In this document: positions 52,181-58,741 of the stretch, one piece after another | Position numbering within the stretch: position 1 is the first letter of the stretch | Layout of the letters: each line of letters begins with the position of its first letter | Notes under the pieces: model-generated | Databases searched by the model: none | Seen by the model: only the letters and a program-made list of their open reading frames with translations | Told to the model about the DNA's origin: nothing | Position numbers and translations under genes: made by a program | Source of the DNA: Alphaproteobacteria bacterium | Lineage (GTDB): Bacteria > Pseudomonadota > Alphaproteobacteria > Caulobacterales > Parvularculaceae | Assembly: GCA_030426465.1 (NCBI GenBank) | Contig: JAUHYK010000015.1 | Location: 1-64,000, forward strand | DNA: 64,000 nucleotides | Direction: 5' to 3'

Positions 52181-52581
52181 AACGGAAAAGGGGCGGGCGC
52201 TCTCCCTTCGCCTCGCCCCACTCGCCCGAAGGCGATCCCCACGGGAGCATCTTAGGCCCTGCGGGCTTCCCCCGCCTATGACGCGCAGGTCACGGGCCCC
52301 CGGTTTTTCGCCATGCGTCTCCCGAAACCGGCTCGGCGGCGGTCCAACCATTCCCGGCCTTTGATGACTTGCGAAACTGAACGCCGTCCGGCCCGCCCGA
52401 AACCGGCGGCGCCGGATTTTTTCCTCTGCCTACGGCATTCACCGCGAAGCAAAAAATCCGTCCCCGCCGGTCCTCCGCTGCGCTGCGGTCCTGCGGATTC
52501 ACGCGGCTCGGCGCGCCGTTCGGATCGTTTCGCGTCAGGCCGGGGAATGGTTCTCCGGCCAAGCAACAAGGAGACGAAAAG
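52181..52581. other. Gene-free leader of the DUF736 gene
   Basis: These 401 GC-rich bases hold no supported gene. Their main content is the long hairpin at 52346-52552. AAGGAG at 52569-52574 is the ribosome site of the DUF736 gene. Confidence 0.6.
52346..52552. repeat. Second long imperfect hairpin, upstream of the DUF736 gene
   Basis: The outer arms AACCATTCCCGGCCT (52346-52360) and AGGCCGGGGAATGGTT (52537-52552) pair, as do GCGAAAC with GTTTCGC further in, and the inner CCGGATTTTTT (52412-52422) with AAAAAATCCG (52451-52460) plus CGCCGG. The loop is 28 bases (52423-52450). The right arm is about 25 bases longer and holds its own small hairpin. The plan is the same as at 49218: a long hairpin ending about 30 bases before a start codon. 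Confidence 0.7.
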
Positions 52582-52926
52582 ATGGCTCAATCACTTGGAA
52601 CCGTAACGAAGCGTGAGAATGGCGGCTTTGAAGGCACGCTGGCGATGATGACCTTGAATACGAAGATCACCATCGTGCCGAATGAGGCGAAGGAGAACGA
52701 GCGCCAGCCCGATTTCCGCATCTACGCCGCCAATTCAAGTGGACGTAGGGGCAACGAGATCGGCGGCGGCTGGAAACGCGTCGGAAAAAATTCCGGCAAC
52801 CCTTACGTCTCGCTGACTTTCGCCCATCCCGCCTTTGGCGAGAAACGCGTCTTCGCCAATCTCGCCCGGGCAGCAGGCCAGGACAGCGAAGACGTCCTCG
52901 CCATTCTCTGGAACCCGCAAGGCTAA
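52582..52926 (+). CDS. DUF736 family protein
   Basis: The 114-residue protein has the family pattern: MAQSLGTVTKRENGGFEGTL, TKITIVPNEAKENERQPDFRIYA, EIGGGWKRVGKNSGNPYVSLTFAHPAFGEKRVFANL. DUF736 proteins are found almost only on conjugative elements of Alpha- and Gammaproteobacteria; the function is unknown. It has its own ribosome site, a hairpin leader upstream and a terminator downstream, so it is probably a single-gene unit. Confidence 0.92.
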   Translation: MAQSLGTVTKRENGGFEGTLAMMTLNTKITIVPNEAKENERQPDFRIYAANSSGRRGNEIGGGWKRVGKNSGNPYVSLTFAHPAFGEKRVFANLARAAGQDSEDVLAILWNPQG

Positions 52927-52948
52927 CCCCTTCGGGTTTCCAGAACTC

Positions 52949-52979
52949 GCCCCTGGCGCTCCATGCGCCGGGGGCTTTT
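52949..52979 (+). terminator. Rho-independent terminator after the DUF736 gene
   Basis: GCCCCTGGCGC, loop TCCAT, GCGCCGGGGGC (one T-G pair), then TTTT. It starts 23 bases after the stop at 52926. Confidence 0.85.
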
Positions 52980-53094
52980 GCCGTGTTTCAAGGCGATGCG
53001 GCTCAAGCGTTTACCTTCGTTAAAATTGAACCATCTTGGCACAGAAGGTGCAGTGCCCTTTCGTCTGTCAAATTCGTTGAGCGGGGGGCGCTCC

Positions 53095-53610
53095 ATGGAT
53101 TGCGTTTTGAACCATTGTCATCCCGAGATTCTCGGGGACATTGTCGTCGTCGCCATTTACGGCGCTCTGGTCGCTTGCATGTTCACGCTCGCGGCGATCT
53201 CAAAATCCGTCTCGATCAGAACCTCCGCCATCATGGTGTCGCTCGCATGGCTTCTGCTCATCGGGTGTTATTTCTATCTCGCGCGCCCTGAATATTTCAT
53301 GATGGTGCTGTTCGTAGATGGGCTCTTGGCCTATCGCTTCTGGCGCATGGCGCGGGTTGAGATTTACCCGTCGGTACTCTGCGTCATCATGCTGGCGGAG
53401 ATCGCTTTCACGGTCACGGCGCTATCGCTTTCCTGGCATTTCTACTGGATCGCCTTCGTCATGAACCGCTTCTTCGAATTGACGCTGCTCTACATTATCG
53501 GATGTGCGATCTTCCGCATCCGGGTGTTGCGGCGTGAAGAAAAAACCCATAAACCCGCCAGCGGATGGCAGGCGCGGTTTGTCGCCGGCGCGGGCGAGGC
53601 GTCTTTATAA
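53095..53610 (+). CDS. Membrane protein of unknown function
   Basis: The 171-residue protein has about five hydrophobic helices: VVVAIYGALVACMFTLAAI (residues 17-35), SAIMVSLAWLLLIGCYFYLA, YFMMVLFVDGLLAYRFW, VLCVIMLAEIAFTVTALSLS and ELTLLYIIGCAIFRI, then a basic tail. The ATG at 53095 is preceded by GCGGGGGGCG; upstream in-frame residues from 52963 lack membrane character and are excluded. I do not recognise the family. It lies alone between two small element genes. Confidence 0.65.
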   Translation: MDCVLNHCHPEILGDIVVVAIYGALVACMFTLAAISKSVSIRTSAIMVSLAWLLLIGCYFYLARPEYFMMVLFVDGLLAYRFWRMARVEIYPSVLCVIMLAEIAFTVTALSLSWHFYWIAFVMNRFFELTLLYIIGCAIFRIRVLRREEKTHKPASGWQARFVAGAGEASL

Positions 53611-53614
53611 AAAG

Positions 53615-53857
53615 CTAGTGGCTTTGCGGTTCTTTGGCGCCAAGTTCTTCGGCGAGCACGCGCAAAAACCGCAGGAATGTCGATTGCGTCCGCACCACCT
53701 TGCCGGTGGAAAGGCGCACTTCAACCGGCTCATCGCGCGACGGCGTGTCGAGTTTGCGGCGCCATTCAGACCCTTCGAACAAATCAAATTTCATAGAATG
53801 CGGCTCGCCATAAAATAAGTCAGCGACATCCATAGTCGTTATGACGGTCTTTGTCAC
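53615..53857 (-). CDS. Small hypothetical protein (80 aa)
   Basis: The product of 80 residues starts at a GTG with TGGAGG upstream and is mostly soluble and charged (LFEGSEWRRKLDTPSRDEP, then LSTGKVVRTQSTFLRFLRVLAEELGA). No motif is recognised. It converges with the membrane protein gene (4-base gap) and is followed upstream by the XRE regulator gene on the same strand after 36 bases, so the two may be co-transcribed. Confidence 0.5.
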   Translation of the reverse strand: MTKTVITTMDVADLFYGEPHSMKFDLFEGSEWRRKLDTPSRDEPVEVRLSTGKVVRTQSTFLRFLRVLAEELGAKEPQSH

Positions 53858-53893
53858 GATGTCGCCTCCAGTCGTTAATCATTCAGGCGCGCC

Positions 53894-54253
53894 CTAATCG
53901 CTGGCGCTTTCGAACAAAAGTCCAAGCGCGGCGGCGTCCCGCAGCTGCGAAGGATATCGCTGCCGAAACGCATCAGCGATCTGCAAGAGCGCCTTCGTCG
54001 CCGGATCGGCGCGCTGTCCCTTGAGACTTTCCAGATGCTCATCGAGCAACAAATGCGCGAAGATCAGCGTCTGGATCGATAGCCCGGACCGGTCCGCGAC
54101 ACGCTGCAAGGCCCTTAAAGAAAGCGGTTTCTTGCCCGCTTCGATGCGCGAATAGACGGGCTGGCTGATGCATAAGAGCTCCGCCATTTCCTTTTGCGTG
54201 AGGCCCCAATGGGTCCTGTAAACACGCAGCAACGCCCCGAACTCAAACACCAT
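53894..54253 (-). CDS. XRE family helix-turn-helix regulator
   Basis: The 119-residue protein has an XRE HTH at residues 3-60: FGALLRVYRTHWGLTQKEMAELLCISQPVYSRIEAGKKPLSLRALQRVADRSG (in parts), followed by a helical tail. It probably regulates the divergent excisionase-TraF-relaxase operon or itself. The frame is open far upstream to 54592, but that part overlaps the excisionase start and looks non-coding; the ATG at 54253 (MVFEFG) is chosen, with a GTG at 54268 possible. Confidence 0.8.
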   Translation of the reverse strand: MVFEFGALLRVYRTHWGLTQKEMAELLCISQPVYSRIEAGKKPLSLRALQRVADRSGLSIQTLIFAHLLLDEHLESLKGQRADPATKALLQIADAFRQRYPSQLRDAAALGLLFESASD

Positions 54254-54571
54254 CGCTTGTACTCTCACTACAGCGATTATCGTTAACGCTCGGGTCCTTC
54301 TTGGCAACCCGAAACGGGACTTATTGGCCGATACCAACGCCGAAAATCCCGCGACTGTGTCGGGCTTATTCGCCAGCAGAATAAGATTTTCGCGCAAAGA
54401 ATGTAGAGCCCGCAACTTAGGATCGCTTTGCGCGAAATTCGAATAGGGGCGGGTGTCCGGAAGTCCGCCCAGCAGCGACAATCGCCGTCGAGACTTCAAT
54501 CCGGTTGACGTTTCGAACAGCAGAAACAAGACGCCGGTTGAAGACGGAAATGGTCCTGGAGGGTGACGGAG
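54254..54571. other. Divergent control region between XRE and excisionase-like genes
   Basis: These 318 bases should hold both promoters. CGATTATCG at 54274-54282 inside AGCG and CGCT (54272-54290) is a weakly symmetrical candidate operator. The minus frame is open through it, but codon content does not support an N-terminal extension of the XRE protein. Confidence 0.45.
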
Positions 54572-54799
54572 ATGAAGAAACCCCGCGTGCATGCGCCGCT
54601 CATCGAAAGCCCGTTTTTGAGCACCGATGAAGCGGCGGCTTATTTACGGATCAGCGTCCGCGCTCTTGAACATTTCCGCATCAATGGCGGCGGCCCGCGC
54701 TACCGCAAGCACGGAAACAAGGTCGTCTATCCCCTCGAAAACCTCAATGCCTGGTCGAAGAAACGCGAATATGAACATACCGGCGGGGCCGGAAAATGA
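54572..54799 (+). CDS. Excisionase/AlpA-type helix-turn-helix protein
   Basis: The 75-residue protein has the MerR-like excisionase fold: FLSTDEAAAYLRISVRALEHFRINGGGPRYRKHGNKVVYPLENLNAWSKKREY (in parts, residues 15-70). Such proteins bind element DNA and steer excision or transcription of transfer genes. GGAG precedes the ATG; a GTG at 54563 would add three residues. Its stop overlaps the TraF-type start (ATGA), so it heads the transfer operon. Confidence 0.85.
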   Translation: MKKPRVHAPLIESPFLSTDEAAAYLRISVRALEHFRINGGGPRYRKHGNKVVYPLENLNAWSKKREYEHTGGAGK

Positions 54800-55311
54800 A
54801 CCGGAACGCCAAAGCGATTGTTCTCGCCGCCAGCGCAATCTCCATCAGTCTTATATTGACTGCGATGGCGGTCGCGTTCTCGCCAAAGCTTGTCTGGAAC
54901 GCCTCTGAGAGCGCTCCAGTAGGGCAATATCTCATCAGGAACCGCCAGCCGGTATTGGGGGAATACGCGCTCATCACTCCGTCAAAAACGGTCGCAATGT
55001 TCATTGAAGACCGTGGATATCTGCTGACCGATACGCCGCTGATCAAGCGTATCGCGGCGGGTCCCGGCGATGAAATCTGCCGCAAGGATTTTGGAATTTT
55101 CATCAACGAACTTCATGTGGCGGACGCGCAAAAAACCGACTCTCTTGGCCGCGAAATGCCACGCTGGCGCGGCTGTTTCACGCTCAAAAACGGCGAGGTT
55201 TTTCTTCTAAATGAGCACGAAAAGTCGCTTGATGGACGGTATTTCGGGGCGACGAAGTTGAATGACGTTGTCGGCGTAGCGGTCCCGTTGTTTGTGAAGG
55301 GGCGGGTGTGA
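54796..55311 (+). CDS. traF: TraF-type S26 family signal peptidase
   Basis: The 171-residue protein has an N-terminal membrane helix (AIVLAASAISISLILTAMAVAF), the catalytic serine in SESAPVGQYLI (about residue 37), the general-base lysine in PLIKRIAAGPGDEICRKD (about 79) and a C-terminal FLLNEHEKSLDGRYFGAT box. TraF peptidases mature conjugative pilins or cyclise them. It is coupled to the excisionase gene upstream (ATGA) and to a 47-residue ORF downstream (TGATG). Confidence 0.88.
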   Translation: MNRNAKAIVLAASAISISLILTAMAVAFSPKLVWNASESAPVGQYLIRNRQPVLGEYALITPSKTVAMFIEDRGYLLTDTPLIKRIAAGPGDEICRKDFGIFINELHVADAQKTDSLGREMPRWRGCFTLKNGEVFLLNEHEKSLDGRYFGATKLNDVVGVAVPLFVKGRV

Positions 55312-55454
55312 TGGTTGACAGCGAAGGGAGTTTTTCGCAGAGGGCAAGATTAAAGCTATGGCGCCAAGAGGCGTCCAAAGCCAATCTGCACGTCACGTCT
55401 GAAGGCGCCAAAGGTGTATATGTTGGCGCCAATTGGCGCCTCGTGAAATCATGA
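55311..55454 (+). CDS. Small coupled ORF (47 aa) between traF and the relaxase gene
   Basis: The ATG at 55311 overlaps the traF stop by one base (TGATG), and its stop overlaps the relaxase ATG (ATGA at 55451). The product, starting MVDSEGSFSQRARLKLWRQE, is basic and soluble with no known motif. The overlap at both ends and the full filling of the gap argue that it is translated, at least as a coupling peptide. It may be too short for standard gene calls. Confidence 0.55.
   Translation: MVDSEGSFSQRARLKLWRQEASKANLHVTSEGAKGVYVGANWRLVKS
55425..55440. repeat. 16-bp perfect palindrome before the relaxase gene
   Basis: GGCGCCAATTGGCGCC is fully self-complementary and ends 10 bases before the relaxase ATG. 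Two further GGCGCC sites lie at 55360 and 55404. It is a candidate operator or part of an origin of transfer, though two of the GGCGCC units also encode Gly-Ala in the small ORF, so codon preference may contribute. Confidence 0.5.
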
Positions 55455-57412
55455 GCGTTGAAGACGAGTTCCGCCCGAAGCTGGGCCGCATTCGCGCCGC
55501 TGGCGGGCGTTCCGCGAAGCGCTATCTCGGCAAGCTCTACGCCCGCATGGAAAAAACAAAGCCCGGCGCCTTTGCGAAGCGTTCGGGTGCGAGGTTTTCC
55601 GGCGCCAGGATCGGACGCGGCGCCGGCGTCGCTGCGAGCTTCGCCAATCGATCCCATCCTTTCGCGACATTCCGGTCGCGGCGGGTCGCCGTTAAAATCC
55701 GGTCGGTGCGTTTGGGCAAGAACGGCCTGCCGAAAGCGCGTGCGCATCTCAAATACATTCAACGTGACGGCGCGGAGCGGGATGGGACCCCCGGCAAGCT
55801 CTATGGGCCAGCCCAGGATGCGGTCGATGGCGAGGCGTTTCTGGAAGAGGGCAAGAACGACCGCCACCAGTTCCGGATCATTCTGTCGCCGGAGGAAGCG
55901 GGCGAGCTTGAAGACATCAACAGATTCACCCGCGATGTCATGGCGGCGGCGGAGCGCGATCTCGGCACGAAACTCGACTGGGTCGCCGTCAATCATTACG
56001 ACACCGATCACCCTCATATTCATGTGGTGTTGCGCGGGCGCGCCGATGACGGCAAGGATCTCGTCATCGCACGCAACTACATCACCCATGGCTTTCGCCG
56101 TCGGGCGGAAGAACGCGCAACGCTCGAACTCGGTGAGCGGCGCGATCTCGATATCGCCAACGCCCGCATGCGCGAGGCGGCTAAAGAACGCTTCACGTCC
56201 ATCGACCGCGAGCTGCAGGAGTTGAGCGCTGACGGCGTTGTCAATTTAAGCGAACCGAAGACCGTTTATGACCGCTTCCGCATGAAGCTTTTCATGGCGC
56301 GTCTCCGGACCCTTGAAAAGATGGAGCTCGCCAGCCGCGACCGCGACGGCTGGCGCCTGTCGCCGGCGATGGAAAAAACGCTCGAGGAGGCGGGCCGCCG
56401 CGGCGACATCATCCGCTCCATGGAACATGTGGTTGGAGAGAAGTTTTCGCTCCAGAATTTGCGGGACTATTCGAGTGAACCCGCGCCCTCGAGGCTCATC
56501 GGGCGCGTCGTCGGTTCCGGCGCCGCCGATGACGCCCATGAAAGGCGGTTTCTAGGCCTCGACGGCGCCGATGGACATCAATGGCATGTGGAGACCGATC
56601 TGAAGCCCGGCGCCATGCCGCTGAAAGGCGCCATCATTGAAGTCTCGAAGGGCGAGGGCGCGCCCAAGAAATCCGATCTCACCATCGCCGCCATCGCGGA
56701 TAGACATGGCGGCGTTTATTCCAATGAATTGCACGCCGCCGCCGATCCAAAAGCGAGCCCCGAATACCGGCTGATGCATAAGCGGCGGCTGGAAGCGTTG
56801 CGCCGCGCCGGGATTGTCGAACGCGAGTCCGATGGAAGCTGGCGCATGCCGGAAGATTATTTGCAACGCGCCGCAGAGTTCGAGCAAGGGAAATCCGGTG
56901 CGCAAGCGAGAGTGCTATCCTGGGTTTCGCTGGAGCAATTGCCGGAGGCGAAGGCGCGCGTGTTTCTCGATGATGCGCTTGAAGCGCGCGAGACAATCGA
57001 AACGGTCCCGTCGGGTTTTGGCGAAGAGATGCGAAGAGCGATGGCTGCGCGGCGGCGTTGGCTGATGGCGCAGGGCCTCGCCAAGGAAGACGGCGCGCGT
57101 CTTGTTATCGACCGGAAACGGCTCGCAGCCCTGGGGCGAGACTCCGTCGCCGCTGAAGGCGCGCGGCTTTCCAAACAGTTTGGGAAATCATTCGAGCAGC
57201 CTGTCGAAGGCGAGCGGGTGACCGGAACCTACCGGCGATCGGTGGATTTGCCGGCAGGGCGCTTCGCGGTCGTCGAACGTTCAAAGGAGTTCAGCCTCGT
57301 CCCCTGGCGCGAGGCGCTGGAAGCCCGTCGCGGGATGGAGGTTTCGGGGGTCATCCGCCGGGGCGGGGTGACCTGGGATTTCGGGAAAAATCGAGGCGGG
57401 CCAGCGCGCTAG
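55451..57412 (+). CDS. Relaxase/mobilization nuclease with DUF3363 domain
   Basis: The 653-residue protein has the three-histidine metal motif of relaxases in NHYDTDHPHIHVVLRG (about residues 179-194), followed by NYITHGFRRRAEERATLELGER, and a DUF3363-type C-terminal half (LIGRVVGSGAADDAHERRFLGLDG and so on to the end). Upstream, KARAHLKYIQRDG marks the start of the nuclease domain after a basic N-terminus. It nicks DNA at the origin of transfer and leads the strand into the recipient. It is the last gene of the excisionase-TraF operon. No coupling protein or pilus gene follows in the window. Confidence 0.92.
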   Translation: MSVEDEFRPKLGRIRAAGGRSAKRYLGKLYARMEKTKPGAFAKRSGARFSGARIGRGAGVAASFANRSHPFATFRSRRVAVKIRSVRLGKNGLPKARAHLKYIQRDGAERDGTPGKLYGPAQDAVDGEAFLEEGKNDRHQFRIILSPEEAGELEDINRFTRDVMAAAERDLGTKLDWVAVNHYDTDHPHIHVVLRGRADDGKDLVIARNYITHGFRRRAEERATLELGERRDLDIANARMREAAKERFTSIDRELQELSADGVVNLSEPKTVYDRFRMKLFMARLRTLEKMELASRDRDGWRLSPAMEKTLEEAGRRGDIIRSMEHVVGEKFSLQNLRDYSSEPAPSRLIGRVVGSGAADDAHERRFLGLDGADGHQWHVETDLKPGAMPLKGAIIEVSKGEGAPKKSDLTIAAIADRHGGVYSNELHAAADPKASPEYRLMHKRRLEALRRAGIVERESDGSWRMPEDYLQRAAEFEQGKSGAQARVLSWVSLEQLPEAKARVFLDDALEARETIETVPSGFGEEMRRAMAARRRWLMAQGLAKEDGARLVIDRKRLAALGRDSVAAEGARLSKQFGKSFEQPVEGERVTGTYRRSVDLPAGRFAVVERSKEFSLVPWREALEARRGMEVSGVIRRGGVTWDFGKNRGGPAR

Positions 57413-57429
57413 GAGCTAATAGGAAAATA

Positions 57430-57471
57430 TGCAAAATGGCACATTTATGATTATAACTTGCCAAATGGCAA
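57430..57471. promoter_or_regulatory. Paired operator of the Xre-RES toxin-antitoxin operon
   Basis: TTGCCAAATGGCAA at 57458-57471 is an inverted repeat with 5-bp arms, and TGCAAAATGGCA at 57430-57441 is a looser copy of the same pattern. Their centres lie about 29 bases apart, close to three helical turns. They sit in an AT-rich stretch 30-70 bases before the antitoxin start, the expected place for autorepression. Confidence 0.65.
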
Positions 57472-57499
57472 ATAATCGCCTATATGGAGGAGGCAGCGA

Positions 57500-57919
57500 A
57501 TGGAGCCAATAATGTCCCTGCAATTGGTGGAAAAAGCCGCCGCCCCGGAAGCGGTCGCCGTCATCACGGATGAGGAAGGCGAGGCCATGGCCCGCGCCGC
57601 CGTCAATTTGTTCCGGCATTGGGGTATCACTGACGCGGAGGCCTGCACCCTTCTCGGCGGTGTCTCCAAACGCACTTATGCGCGCTGGAAGGATGGCGAT
57701 ATCGGCCGCCTCACCATCGACCAGAAAACCCGGCTGTCGGTCCTCATGGGCATTCATAAAGCCTTGCGCATTCTCTTCACCGAGAAGGCTAGGGTCTATG
57801 AATGGGTGAAGAAACCCAACCAGGCTTTTGGCGGGCGCAGCGCCCTCGACATTATGCTTGGCGGTTATCTCACCGATATCTTCCGTGTGCGGCATTATCT
57901 TGATGCGGCGCGCGGATGA
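57500..57919 (+). CDS. Xre/MbcA/ParS-type antitoxin
   Basis: The 139-residue protein has an N-terminal HTH-like part (ARAAVNLFRHWGITDAEACTLLGGVSKRTYARWKDG) and the C-terminal toxin-binding domain (DUF2384) with RVYEWVKKPNQAFGGRSALDIMLGG. It should neutralise the RES toxin and repress the operon. GGAGGAGG precedes the ATG. Its stop overlaps the toxin start (ATGA at 57916). Confidence 0.9.
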   Translation: MEPIMSLQLVEKAAAPEAVAVITDEEGEAMARAAVNLFRHWGITDAEACTLLGGVSKRTYARWKDGDIGRLTIDQKTRLSVLMGIHKALRILFTEKARVYEWVKKPNQAFGGRSALDIMLGGYLTDIFRVRHYLDAARG

Positions 57920-58620
57920 GGGACGCGCCGCCGATCTCAAACGTCGCGTGGCCGGATGCGCGGCGGATAATTTCGTCGCGCTATCCGCCGGTTGATCTTT
58001 TCGAAGACATCGCCGATCCCCGCGATTGGGAATTGCTTGCCGCCGCCGAGGCGCGCACCAATCCGCGCATCAATGAAAGCATCGGGTGGCTTGATCTTGT
58101 GCCGCCAGAACGGCGCGTTTCCGGCGCTGGCGCAAGCTACGTCATGGCGCCCTTCGTCCATGTTAGTCCGGATTGGGCTGGACGGTTTAATGACGGGACG
58201 TTCGGCGCCTACTACGCTGCACGAACCTTCGAGACCGCTGTCGCGGAGACGGCTTATCACAAGGGCGTTTTCTTCAAGTCCACTGACGAGGCACCGGGCT
58301 GGATCGCGCAAATGCGCGAGCTTGTCGGCGCCGTCGACAATGAATTCCACGACATCAGAGGCGAGGCTGAATACGAGGATTGTATTGATCCGGATAGCTA
58401 CGGCGCCTCGCAGGAACTGGCGCGCGCGTTACGAGCGGCGGGATCGAAGGGAATTGCCTATCCGAGCGTTCGTGACCCAAGCGGCGAATGTGTCGGCGCG
58501 TTCTGGCCGGAAGTTATCGGCTTGCCGGTTCAGGGACGCCATCTCGGCTATCATTTTGATGGGGATCGCGTTGACCTCGTCCGGGACGAGGGGAGCGGCG
58601 AAGTTTGGCGGATCGTTTAG
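57916..58620 (+). CDS. RES domain toxin
   Basis: The 234-residue protein has the RES features: AYYAARTFETAVAETAYHKGVF (about residues 93-114) and GIAYPSVRDPSGECVGAFWPE (about 177-197), with an arginine-rich start (DARRIISSRYPP). RES toxins deplete NAD+ in the cell. The gene is coupled to its antitoxin by a four-base overlap. It ends 121 bases before the convergent helicase gene; no terminator is visible there. Confidence 0.9.
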   Translation: MRDAPPISNVAWPDARRIISSRYPPVDLFEDIADPRDWELLAAAEARTNPRINESIGWLDLVPPERRVSGAGASYVMAPFVHVSPDWAGRFNDGTFGAYYAARTFETAVAETAYHKGVFFKSTDEAPGWIAQMRELVGAVDNEFHDIRGEAEYEDCIDPDSYGASQELARALRAAGSKGIAYPSVRDPSGECVGAFWPEVIGLPVQGRHLGYHFDGDRVDLVRDEGSGEVWRIV

Positions 58621-58741
58621 TCGGTAAGGCGGACTTTTGCGGGTGATGCCTCACGATTGCGCCAGCCCGATTGAAGTCGTGCGCTTCATTCTCTCTGCTG
58701 TATCCTGCCTCGTTAGTCGTCTTCGGTGCGCTTGTTCGGTT

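Noticed and set aside
55184..56089. 301-codon minus-strand open frame
   Set aside because: It is antisense to traF, the small ORF and the relaxase catalytic domain; the plus-strand reading carries the His motif.
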